DNA of 17,238 nt, taken from Candidatus Uhrbacteria bacterium (GTDB lineage: Bacteria > Patescibacteriota > Patescibacteriia > SG8-24). Under the pieces are notes generated by a model. It had not been told where the DNA came from. It was given only the letters and a program-made list of their open reading frames with translations, and did no database searches. Below are positions 8,213 through 15,439 of the stretch, one piece after another. The stretch is from positions 1 to 17,238 of the forward strand of contig JACQSM010000018.1 of the NCBI GenBank assembly GCA_016205965.1. The letters run 5' to 3'. The number at the start of each line of letters is the position of its first letter. The first letter of the stretch is position 1. The position numbers were made by a program, and so were the translations under genes.

Positions 8213-9793
8213 ATGTCCAAGACCAACCAGAAGCCCCAGATGGGGCACAAGATCCGTCTCCCAGAAGCCTACCTCCTCCGCGTCATCCATGGCATCAAGG
8301 TGCTGTTTGAGCTCCCCCGCCGCGCCCGCAAGGGCACCGACGACCGTGTTGGGGCTGTGGAGTTCAACGAGGCCGACGGCGTCATCTTCGGACGTCCCAT
8401 GCTGGGCTGGGTTCCCCCGGTCGGCGTGGAGCGCGTCTGCGACGCCTTCATCTACAACTTCCCGGATGCCAACAATCAGCCGTACTACAAGGTGAAGTTG
8501 GTCCCCACTGAAGGGATGAACAACTTCACCGCCGGCGAGATGCGTCTGGAAGAGTTCCGGACCATCACCGTCAAGCTGGAGGAAGGCGACCGCGGCGGCT
8601 GCATTGTCCGCCACCCCAACACCGACGCCATCATCCCGGTCAACCGTATGACCTGGGGACAGATCCTGGGTGAGGAGCCGGTGCCGGGTGATAGGCTCTA
8701 TCGTGTCCGGATCAACGTTGGCAAGCTCAACCGCCTGTCCATCACCCCGTTCAAGAACCAATTGGCGGAATCGTCCGAGCTGGCCGTGACCGATGAGGAG
8801 GACGAGGACAGCCCGGAGCGCCAGTTCCGGGCCACGCACGTCTACAACACCGCCACCGGGGAGGAGTTGCATGTGTTGGAACTCCTGGGTCTGCTGCCCG
8901 CCGAGCTGGCCGACCGCCCCAAGGCCATCAAGCACCTGTTGGCGACTCTCTCCATCCGCAAGGTGGACGAGGCGTTCTTCTCCCAGGACATCCAGAGCAA
9001 GATCCATCCTGACAAGAAGACCAACCCGGTGGCCAAGAAGATGGCCGAGGCGCGTTTCAAGCGCGTCGAAGAGGCCCGCTCCAAGCTCAAGGCGTTCATC
9101 AAGCGCCGTGACGCCGAGCGCAAGGCGGCCAAGGATGGCAACCGGTCCGCTCCCGCGGAGCAGCACTTTGCGGACCCGTTGAAGGAGGCGCTGTTCGGCG
9201 ACCCGCCCACGCTCAACCCCGAGACCGCCTCGGTGGAGCAGTTGGAGGCGGGACTGGCGGCAGCGGCGCAGGCGGTGACCCCGCCCGCGCAGCAGAAGGC
9301 GGTGGGTCTGCCTCCCCCGCCCGACACCACCGGCATGACCGCCGAACAGGCGGAGGTGGCGCTGCAGGCGTACGCGCAGGTGGTGGTCAAGGCCACGGAG
9401 GGCGCCACCTCCGTGGAAGAGGCCGTGGCAATGGTCCGTGCGGTCATGCCCCCGCCCGCTCCCGTTGCCGAGGCTCCCGCGGCCATCACTTCGCCGCAGG
9501 AACCCGCTCCCGCCCAGGAGCCGCCGGCCGCCACGGAACCCCCCGCGACGCCGACCCAGCCCACGCTGGACGGTCTGACGGACGAGGAGAAAGCCAAGCT
9601 GGAAGCCGGGAAGGATTCGGCTGCGGTGGCCAAGATCCAGCGCCAGCGCGCGGCAGCCAAGGCGGCCAACAAGTCCAAGGGCAAGAACGAGCCGTGTCGC
9701 GAGACGCCGCCGGAGAAGCCGCAGACGTTTGCGGAGAAGGTGGCCGCCGCCGCCAAGGGCAACTCCACCCCCGCCGCTGGGGAACAGCGGTAA
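8213..9793 (+). CDS. J-domain-like protein with a long Pro/Ala-rich tail, function unknown
   Basis: I cannot assign this 526-residue protein. Residues 1-185 look like a folded, beta-rich N-terminal region (GHKIRLPEAYLLRVIHGIKV, then GVIFGRPMLGWVPPVGVERV). An acidic break follows (TDEEDEDSPE, 193-202). Residues about 220-300 resemble a J domain: LELLGLLPAEL, a helix VDEAFFSQDIQSKI, HPD at 265-267, then KKTNPVAKKMAEARFKRVEE and ARSKLKAFIKRR like helix III. J domains stimulate DnaK-type Hsp70; helix II here lacks the usual run of basic residues, so activity is uncertain. Residues 310-526 are Pro/Ala-rich with helical pieces. ATG 8213 has GGAG 7 nt upstream; a TTG at 8186 in frame was rejected. 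Pro CCC and Ser TCC are favoured over the CCG and TCG of its neighbours, and it has its own promoter and terminator, suggesting transfer. Confidence 0.8.
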   Translation: MSKTNQKPQMGHKIRLPEAYLLRVIHGIKVLFELPRRARKGTDDRVGAVEFNEADGVIFGRPMLGWVPPVGVERVCDAFIYNFPDANNQPYYKVKLVPTEGMNNFTAGEMRLEEFRTITVKLEEGDRGGCIVRHPNTDAIIPVNRMTWGQILGEEPVPGDRLYRVRINVGKLNRLSITPFKNQLAESSELAVTDEEDEDSPERQFRATHVYNTATGEELHVLELLGLLPAELADRPKAIKHLLATLSIRKVDEAFFSQDIQSKIHPDKKTNPVAKKMAEARFKRVEEARSKLKAFIKRRDAERKAAKDGNRSAPAEQHFADPLKEALFGDPPTLNPETASVEQLEAGLAAAAQAVTPPAQQKAVGLPPPPDTTGMTAEQAEVALQAYAQVVVKATEGATSVEEAVAMVRAVMPPPAPVAEAPAAITSPQEPAPAQEPPAATEPPATPTQPTLDGLTDEEKAKLEAGKDSAAVAKIQRQRAAAKAANKSKGKNEPCRETPPEKPQTFAEKVAAAAKGNSTPAAGEQR

Positions 9794-9802
9794 CACTCAC
9801 AA

Positions 9803-9829
9803 AGCTCCAGAGAAATCTGGAGCTTTTTT
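9803..9829 (+). terminator. intrinsic terminator after the J-domain-like gene
   Basis: AGCTCCAGA (9803-9811) pairs with TCTGGAGCT (9816-9824) around a GAAA loop, followed by a run of T to 9829. It lies 9 nt past the stop at 9793. It also sits 25 nt past the tatD stop on the other strand, where the hairpin is followed by only three T, so it may partly serve both converging units. Confidence 0.92.
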
Positions 9830-9854
9830 CATTCTCGCCGCCCGCAGTGCCGGT

Positions 9855-10715
9855 TTACATTAATGAAAACAATTGCTTCGTATTCTTCAAAGTTTGCGCC
9901 GCGAATTCTTCGAACGGCACGCCCTTCACCTTGGCGGCATACTCGGCGACGTAGCGGACGAAGGCCGGCTCGTTGCGCTTGCCGCGCTGCGGCACCGGCG
10001 CCAAATACGGACAGTCGGTCTCGACCAGCAATTTATCGAGCGGCACCGTTCGCAAAACCTCGTCAAGCGGCGAACCCTTGGCCCTGTCGGCGGCTCGTGG
10101 CGGAAAAGTGATTACGCCGGTGAAAGAAATATAAAAGCCGAGTTTCAAATATCGTTCAGCCTCGGCGACAGTACCGGTGAAGCAATGAATGTCGCCCCGC
10201 ACCGATTTGCCGGCCGCCGCATACTCTTCCAAAATCTCGGCCACGTCGGCGTGGGCCTCGCGGCAATGGATCATGATCGGCAATCCCAGTTCCAGCGACA
10301 GGTCGAGCTGGGCCCGAAAAACCTCCTTCTGTTTGGCCGCGACCTCGGTTTGTGAAACGCCGTCCGGCAAACGGTAATAATCTAGGCCGCACTCCCCTAT
10401 CGCCACCACTTTCTTGGAACGCTTGGCCAGCGCCCGGTAGGCATCGGGGTCGAACTCCTCGGCCCGGCTCTTGAATTGGATCTCCTCCTCGTCGACGAAC
10501 TGCTCGAACAGATGGATCGGATGCAGGCCGATGACGGCCCAGATGCCGTCGTAGCGTTCGGCGTAGTCGACGGCCCGCTCGCTGGTCGACAGCTGCGAGC
10601 CGACGGCCAGCATGGCCACGCCCTGGTCGAAGGCGCGCCGAATCACTTCATCGGCGTCTTTTTTGTAGCCGTTGAAATTGACGTGGCTGTGGGCGTCGAT
10701 CAGTATCGGTTTCAT
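9855..10715 (-). CDS. tatD: TatD-family metal-dependent hydrolase, second paralogue
   Basis: TatD proteins are TIM-barrel metal-dependent hydrolases, several with 3'-5' DNase activity and roles in DNA repair or RNA/DNA turnover. The 286-residue product has the complete metal set: DAHSH (H9, H11), GECGLDYY (E108), IHCREAH (H150), IHCFTGT (H177) and VETDCPYLAP (D234). It is slightly longer than the usual 260. ATG 10715 overlaps the stop of the preceding tatD by 4 nt. The two genes are clearly paralogous but differ along most of their length, so the duplication is old or one copy was acquired. It is the last gene of the thiI operon. The in-frame extension further upstream was rejected because it lies inside the other tatD. 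Confidence 0.93.
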   Translation of the reverse strand: MKPILIDAHSHVNFNGYKKDADEVIRRAFDQGVAMLAVGSQLSTSERAVDYAERYDGIWAVIGLHPIHLFEQFVDEEEIQFKSRAEEFDPDAYRALAKRSKKVVAIGECGLDYYRLPDGVSQTEVAAKQKEVFRAQLDLSLELGLPIMIHCREAHADVAEILEEYAAAGKSVRGDIHCFTGTVAEAERYLKLGFYISFTGVITFPPRAADRAKGSPLDEVLRTVPLDKLLVETDCPYLAPVPQRGKRNEPAFVRYVAEYAAKVKGVPFEEFAAQTLKNTKQLFSLM

Positions 10716-11557
10716 ACCAGGCGCTTCATCCTGCCGAAAATTTTGAGGGCGTTCTCGGTCGTTTGCGCGGCCACGGCCGCTTTGGACTCGCCGTGGATGC
10801 CGGCCAGCGTCTCGGCCAGCCGGCCGATGAACGAGGGCTCGCTGCGCCGGCTGCTCCAGGCGTCCGGCGTCAGATACGGGCAATCGCTCTCGACCGCCAG
10901 GCGCTGCAGGGGGACCTTCCTGATCAGATCGGCCTGATACCCGGCATTGGCGAACAATCCCGTGACCGAAATCATGAAATCGAGGTTGAAGTATCGACGG
11001 GCATCCTTCCAGTCGCCCGAAAAACAGTGGACTATGCCGCGGGCGTCGAAGCCGGCCGAAGTCTTGTCCCAGGTCTCGAGCAGGTCGAGCATCTCGGCAT
11101 GGGCCTCGCGGCAGTGCAGCAGCAGCGGCAGGCGGAATTCCTTCGATAATTGCAAAAAGGCGCCCAAGGCGTTGATCTGATTCTTTTTTATTTTTTCGGC
11201 CAGCGGCCGAGCCGGGTCGCCAGGCGCATCGAGAGCGAGGTCGTGAAAATCGAGCCCGGTCTCGCCCAGAGCGACGACTTTGGGGTGCTGCGCCAGCTGC
11301 CGAAAACCTTCGAGATCGAGAACCTTGTCTTGGGCGCTGACGTCGGCCGGAACCTTGAGCGGATGCAATCCGACGGCGGCGAAGACGCCTTCGGGAAACA
11401 TCTCGGCGATCTCGACCGCGCGGCGCGAAGAAGCCAGGTCGGAGCCGACCGTCACGATCCAGATGTCATCCTGAAGCGCCCGCTTCACGACGTCCTGAAG
11501 CTCGCCGGCGTAGACCTCGGCGTCGAGGTGGGCGTGAGTGTCGATGAGAAACGGCAT
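10712..11557 (-). CDS. tatD: TatD-family metal-dependent hydrolase, first paralogue
   Basis: The 281-residue product has the full TatD ligand set: DTHAHLDAE (H8, H10), GETGLDFHD (E99), LLHCREAH (H148), VHCFSGDW (H177) and VESDCPYLTP (D225). The catalytic machinery therefore looks intact and a nuclease/hydrolase role is expected. A short insertion near residues 105-125 (HDLALDAPGDPARPLAEKI) distinguishes it from the neighbour paralogue. ATG 11557 is 2 nt after the cvpA stop, and the 3' end overlaps the second tatD by 4 nt. TatD next to MetG and RsmI is a common bacterial arrangement, consistent with a general nucleic-acid housekeeping role. Confidence 0.94.
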   Translation of the reverse strand: MPFLIDTHAHLDAEVYAGELQDVVKRALQDDIWIVTVGSDLASSRRAVEIAEMFPEGVFAAVGLHPLKVPADVSAQDKVLDLEGFRQLAQHPKVVALGETGLDFHDLALDAPGDPARPLAEKIKKNQINALGAFLQLSKEFRLPLLLHCREAHAEMLDLLETWDKTSAGFDARGIVHCFSGDWKDARRYFNLDFMISVTGLFANAGYQADLIRKVPLQRLAVESDCPYLTPDAWSSRRSEPSFIGRLAETLAGIHGESKAAVAAQTTENALKIFGRMKRLV

Positions 11558-11559
11558 GG

Positions 11560-12072
11560 CTACAGGGCCGACTGCATCATCTGGATGGCTGCGGGCAAAA
11601 GCGGCGCCAAGAGCGAACCGATGGCGTTGACCCCTTTGGCCAGCACCGAAGTCCCGAGATCGCCGGCGAACTGCTGGCTGACCGGGAATTTTCCCGCGAA
11701 ATACACCGCCAGGCCGATCACCAGCGTACCCTCGATCAGGCCGAGGCCGGCGCCGAGCAGTCGGTTGAACGTCTTGACGAACGGAATGATGCCGACCAGG
11801 TTGAGCGCTTTGTCGAGAAAAAAGACCGCCACGCCGATCAGCCGATTGACGAACACGAAGATGACGAAAAATGCGACGATGCGGGCCAGGTTGGCGTTGC
11901 CCCAGAGCCAGGGCGCGAACAGCGTCGAGAACGGCTCATAGAACCGGCCGGCCAGGACGGCGCCGAGCACATAACCGATCATGCCGCCGAGCATGTGGAT
12001 AAACCCGAACCAGAAACCGGCCAACACGAAGCCGCCGAGGACGATCAGGATGATGGAATCGATACCGGTCAT
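11560..12072 (-). CDS. cvpA: CvpA family membrane protein
   Basis: This 170-residue protein has about four hydrophobic helices. The N-terminus is MTGIDSIILIVLGGFVLAGF and a conserved-looking block is ARIVAFFVIFVFVNRLIGVA, followed by NRLLGAGLGLIEGTLVIGL, which fits the CvpA family (G-x-G-x2-G-x2-E-G pattern near the third helix). CvpA relatives are inner-membrane proteins linked to colicin V production and envelope homeostasis in other bacteria; the molecular function is not settled. ATG 12072 overlaps the metG stop by 4 nt and tatD starts 2 nt after its stop, so it is translated within the operon. The larger reading frame extending to 13134 was rejected because it is antiparallel-free shadow sequence inside metG. 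Confidence 0.85.
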   Translation of the reverse strand: MTGIDSIILIVLGGFVLAGFWFGFIHMLGGMIGYVLGAVLAGRFYEPFSTLFAPWLWGNANLARIVAFFVIFVFVNRLIGVAVFFLDKALNLVGIIPFVKTFNRLLGAGLGLIEGTLVIGLAVYFAGKFPVSQQFAGDLGTSVLAKGVNAIGSLLAPLLPAAIQMMQSAL

Positions 12073-13562
12073 GGCGTTAAACGGGGAAAAAGAGGTTCGC
12101 CTTTTTTGAGTATACCACCCTCCTTGAGGCCGCCCCAAACTTTGGCTTGGTCGTAGGGCCGCTTGTCCTCGTCGGGCAGGCCCAGCTGGACGAACAGTTT
12201 CTTGGCCGAGGTTGGGAGGATCGGCAGCAGCATCCAGCCGACTTGGCGCAGGCGTTCGAGCAGCGAATAGAGAAGGCCGGCGAGTCTGGCGCGGTCGGTC
12301 TTGGCCAGCTCCCAGGGCTTCTCGGTATCGATCAACTTGTTGGCCTCGCGCAGAATCGTCCAGACGGCATCGAGGACCATGGCGAAGTCGAGCGTCGCCA
12401 TCCCCTTTTCGTAGGCGGCCCATTCGGGAACCTGTCCGTCGACAGCGGCCGGCACCTTGCCGTCGAAATATTTCTCGGTCATCGCCAGGACGCGATGCAG
12501 CAGATTGCCGAATTCGTTGGCCAGGTCGCCGCCGTAACGCTCCTCGATGCGCTCGACCGAGAAATCGCCGTCGCTGCCGAAGGGCACTTCGCGCAGCATG
12601 AAGTAGCGCAACGGATCGTTGCCATATTTTTTCGCCAGCTCGGCCGGGTCGACGACGTTGCCGAGCGACTTCGACATCTTGTCGCCGCCGGTCAACAGAA
12701 AACCGTGGGCGAAGACCTGCGTCGGCAGCGGCAAACCGGCCGACATGAGCATCGCCGGCCACAGGGCGCAGTGGAATTTGATGATGTCCTTGCCGACGAG
12801 GTGCAGATCCGCCGGCCAGAACTCGGCGAACTTGGCGTCGTCGGTTCCGTAGCCGATGCCGGTCAGATAGTTGATGAGGGCGTCGAACCAGACGTAGATG
12901 ACGCTCGACGGATCGTCGGGCACCGGAATGCCGACGGTCACGGTCTGGCGCGAGATGCTGACGTCTTCCATGAACGAAGCGACGTAGCTGCGAACCTCGT
13001 TGCGCCGGCCTTCGGGCATGATGAACTCGGGGTGGGCGTCGATGTGGTCGAGCAGCGCCTGGCGGTATTTGGTCAGTTTGAAGAAGTAGTTTTTCTCTTT
13101 GAGCCGGCGCGGGGCGGTCTTGTGCAGCGGGCATTTGCCTTCGACCAGATCAGCTTCGGTCTTGAAGCCCTCGCAGCCGTCGCAGTACCAGCCTTCATAT
13201 TCGCCGGCATAGATGTCGCCGGTAGCCGCCACCCGGCGCCAGAATTTCTCGACGCCTTTTTTATGGTCGGCCTCGGTCGTGCGGATGAAACGGTCGAAGG
13301 TAATGTCGAGATCGCCGAATGTCTGGCGCCACTTGGCGGCCATGTCATCGAGGTAGAGGTTGAGGTCCTTGTAGCCGTGCTTCTCGGCGGCTTTGAGATT
13401 ATTCTGGCTGTTCTCGTCGGTGCCGGTCAAAAAAAAGACCGTCTCGCCTTTGAGGCGGTGATAACGGGCCAGAACGTCGGCCACGGTGGTCGTATAGGCA
13501 TGCCCGACGTGAGGCATGGCGTTCACGTAATATATCGGCGTGGTGAGATAAAACTTTTTCAT
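12069..13562 (-). CDS. metG: methionyl-tRNA synthetase
   Basis: This enzyme charges tRNA-Met with methionine in the cytoplasm. The 497-residue product starts MKKFYLTTPIYYVNAMPHVG, with the HIGH-type motif HVGH at 18-21 and the KMSKS loop at 295-299 (GGDKMSKSLGNV). A single zinc knuckle is visible as CDGC (127, 130) and CPLH (144, 147). The protein ends after the anticodon-binding helical domain and lacks the C-terminal Arc1p/EMAP-like tRNA-binding domain found in some versions, so it is the short form. ATG 13562 overlaps the rsmI stop by 4 nt, and the 3' end overlaps cvpA by 4 nt. Confidence 0.98.
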   Translation of the reverse strand: MKKFYLTTPIYYVNAMPHVGHAYTTTVADVLARYHRLKGETVFFLTGTDENSQNNLKAAEKHGYKDLNLYLDDMAAKWRQTFGDLDITFDRFIRTTEADHKKGVEKFWRRVAATGDIYAGEYEGWYCDGCEGFKTEADLVEGKCPLHKTAPRRLKEKNYFFKLTKYRQALLDHIDAHPEFIMPEGRRNEVRSYVASFMEDVSISRQTVTVGIPVPDDPSSVIYVWFDALINYLTGIGYGTDDAKFAEFWPADLHLVGKDIIKFHCALWPAMLMSAGLPLPTQVFAHGFLLTGGDKMSKSLGNVVDPAELAKKYGNDPLRYFMLREVPFGSDGDFSVERIEERYGGDLANEFGNLLHRVLAMTEKYFDGKVPAAVDGQVPEWAAYEKGMATLDFAMVLDAVWTILREANKLIDTEKPWELAKTDRARLAGLLYSLLERLRQVGWMLLPILPTSAKKLFVQLGLPDEDKRPYDQAKVWGGLKEGGILKKGEPLFPRLTP

Positions 13563-14227
13563 TTGCGGGAAATCACGATGACGAATTCGCCCTTGGTGCT
13601 GGTGGCTTTGAGCCGTTCCAAAATAAGGACGGCTGTTCCACGGTAAATGGTCTCATGCATCTTCGTCAATTCGCGGCACACGACCAGCGGCCGGGCCGGA
13701 TCGATCTCGGCCAGGGCTTCCAAGGCCTTCTCTATGCGATGGGTCGATTCATAAAGGACGGCGCTGCGCGGTTCCTGCATGGCGGCTTTCAAAAAAGCGG
13801 CCCGGCCTTTCTTGTGCGGCGGGAAGCCGAGGAAGACGAACTCGTCGCCCGGAAACCCCGAGATCGAGAGAGCGGCGACGGCCGCCGACGGTCCGGGAAT
13901 GGGGCTGATGATCGTTTCCGGCGCCGCCGCCAGAATGTCGCGGATGAGCCAGCTCCCGGGATCGCTGACGCCCGGCGTGCCGGCATCGGACACCAGGCCG
14001 ACATGTTTGCCGTCGGCCAGGAGCGCGATGATCTCGCCGATCTTCTGCCGATGGACCTCTTCGCGGTAGCTCTGCAGCGGCACGCGAATCTCGTAACGCG
14101 CCAGCAGCTTGGCGGTGACCCGGGTATCTTCGCAATACAGCACGTCGACGCTCTTGAGCGTTTCGAGCGCCCGGGCGCTGACGTCGTCGAGATTGCCGAT
14201 GGGGGTGGCGATGACCGAGAGCGGCAT
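13559..14227 (-). CDS. rsmI: 16S rRNA 2'-O-methyltransferase RsmI, short form
   Basis: RsmI methylates the ribose of C1402 in the decoding centre of 16S rRNA using S-adenosylmethionine. The 222-residue product has the tetrapyrrole-methylase-type fold signatures: ATPIGNLDD at the N-terminus, LYCEDTRVT, VSDAGTPGVSDPG, PIPGPSAAV, GFPPHKKGR, YESTHRIEKAL and CRELTKMHE. Typical RsmI is 270-290 residues; this one ends at the methyltransferase domain (KGEFVIVISRK) and lacks the small C-terminal domain. That is a natural short form rather than a frameshift, since the end overlaps the metG start neatly (ATGA). ATG 14227 lies 3 nt after the thiI stop. Confidence 0.96.
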   Translation of the reverse strand: MPLSVIATPIGNLDDVSARALETLKSVDVLYCEDTRVTAKLLARYEIRVPLQSYREEVHRQKIGEIIALLADGKHVGLVSDAGTPGVSDPGSWLIRDILAAAPETIISPIPGPSAAVAALSISGFPGDEFVFLGFPPHKKGRAAFLKAAMQEPRSAVLYESTHRIEKALEALAEIDPARPLVVCRELTKMHETIYRGTAVLILERLKATSTKGEFVIVISRK

Positions 14228-14230
14228 AGC

Positions 14231-15397
14231 TTACATGGTAACGGTTTCGGCTGTTTCCGTCGCCTTGGCGATCAGCGCTTCGACGTCGAGCTTGGTTTCT
14301 TCGCGCTCGACCTCCTGGAGGCGCGCTTTGGTCGCCGGATTCTTGGGCACGAACAGCGAGCAGCAGTCGTCGTGCGGCTCGATCGAGACGGCGTAGGTGC
14401 CGACGGTCTTGGCCGCGGCGACGATGCCGAGCTTATCTTCGCCGATGAGCGGCCGATAGATCGGCAGCGTCGCGGCCGCGCTGACGACGGCCATGTTCTC
14501 GAGCGTCTGGGAGGCGACCTGGCCGATGCTGTCGCCGGTCACCAGGCCGAGCGCTTTTTCTTTCCGGGCGATGCGCCCGGCGATGCGCATCATGAAACGG
14601 CGATAGAGCACGATGCGATACCGCGGATCGGTCTTGGCCACGATCTCGCGCTGGATGTCGCCGAACGGAATCGTGTGGACGGTGGCGCCGCCCTGCCAGT
14701 CGTTGAGGATGCCGGCCAGCCGTTTCACTTTTTCGACCGATTCGCGGCCGACGTAAGGAACGCTGTGGAAATGGACCATGGTGGCGCGGCAGCCGCGGCG
14801 CATGACTTTCCAGGCGGCCACCGGCGAATCGATGCCGCCCGAAAGCAGAGCCACGACCCGGCCCGAAACGCCGGTGGGCAGGCCGCCGGGGCCGCGGAAC
14901 TCTTGGCCCGATACGAAAGCGCCGCTGCCGCTGATATCGATATCGAGGCGCATTTCCGGCGCGTGGACATCGACCTTGATCTCGGGCAAGGCCGCCAGAA
15001 CGCGGCCGCCGACCTGGCGGCTGACTTCCGGCGATTTCATCGGGAAGGTCTTGTCGCTCCGGGTGGTTTCGACTTTGAACGTCTTCGGTTTCTTGGCGGC
15101 GGCGACGGCGATGGCGGCGGCGGCGATAGCCTCGAACTCTTTTTCGACCCGGACGATGAAGCTGAAGTGGCTGACGCCGAACGTCTTTTGCAAACCCGCC
15201 GCGATGAGCGCCTGCTCGGCTTCGTTGAACGGCGTTTCGCGCGACACCAGCAGGTGCCCGGTGCGCCGGCTGAACTTCAGCCCGGGAACAGCTCCGACCT
15301 GGCGCCGAACGTTGTCGAGCAGCAAGCGCTCAAAGAGGCCGCGGTTGCGGCCCTTGAGCGCGATCTCGTCGTAATGGATGACGGCGGCGGCGAACAT
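14231..15397 (-). CDS. thiI: tRNA 4-thiouridine synthase ThiI, without rhodanese domain
   Basis: ThiI adenylates and thiolates uridine 8 of tRNA (s4U), and in some bacteria also supplies sulfur for thiamine. The 388-residue product has an N-terminal ferredoxin-like/THUMP part (YDEIALKGRNRGLFE at 9-23) and the PP-loop SGGIDSP at 186-192. The DDCCSLF block near 343-348 contains C345/C346, the position of a conserved ThiI cysteine. It stops after the PP-loop domain, so the C-terminal rhodanese domain of the E. coli protein is absent and sulfur must be delivered another way. ATG 15397 is chosen because the FAAAVIHYDEIALKG segment starts immediately. The predicted transcription start is only about 2 nt upstream, so the message may be leaderless. 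It is the first gene of the operon down to 9855. Confidence 0.96.
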   Translation of the reverse strand: MFAAAVIHYDEIALKGRNRGLFERLLLDNVRRQVGAVPGLKFSRRTGHLLVSRETPFNEAEQALIAAGLQKTFGVSHFSFIVRVEKEFEAIAAAAIAVAAAKKPKTFKVETTRSDKTFPMKSPEVSRQVGGRVLAALPEIKVDVHAPEMRLDIDISGSGAFVSGQEFRGPGGLPTGVSGRVVALLSGGIDSPVAAWKVMRRGCRATMVHFHSVPYVGRESVEKVKRLAGILNDWQGGATVHTIPFGDIQREIVAKTDPRYRIVLYRRFMMRIAGRIARKEKALGLVTGDSIGQVASQTLENMAVVSAAATLPIYRPLIGEDKLGIVAAAKTVGTYAVSIEPHDDCCSLFVPKNPATKARLQEVEREETKLDVEALIAKATETAETVTM

Positions 15398-15405
15398 AAC
15401 GGCTC

Positions 15406-15434
15406 ATGCTAGCACGGCCGCCGGCCCGAAGCAA
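15406..15434 (-). promoter_or_regulatory. promoter of the thiI-rsmI-metG-cvpA-tatD-tatD operon
   Basis: On the minus strand, -35 is TTGCTT (15434-15429), the spacer is 17 nt, and -10 is TAGCAT (15411-15406), with TGC in front as an extended -10. It fits exactly into the 42-nt gap after the copper protein gene. The start would fall near 15399, two bases before ATG 15397. The spacer is a GC-rich inverted repeat (GGCCGGCGGCC). Confidence 0.6.
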
Positions 15435-15439
15435 GGCTG

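Noticed and set aside
9234..9660. Pro/Ala-rich tail of the J-domain-like protein considered as a tandem repeat array
   Set aside because: Segments such as SVEQLEAGLAAA and TAEQAEVALQAY look alike, but there is no regular period at DNA level; it is low-complexity composition.
8192..9796. 534-codon open frame on the minus strand opposite the J-domain-like gene
   Set aside because: It has no promoter or ribosome site, mirrors the codon structure of the plus-strand gene and gives a low-complexity Gly/Leu/Arg/His-rich protein. The plus-strand gene has a promoter, Shine-Dalgarno motif and terminator.
13559..14227. RsmI considered truncated by frameshift because it is about 60 residues short
   Set aside because: The stop overlaps the metG start as ATGA and the methyltransferase domain is complete, so this is a natural short form.
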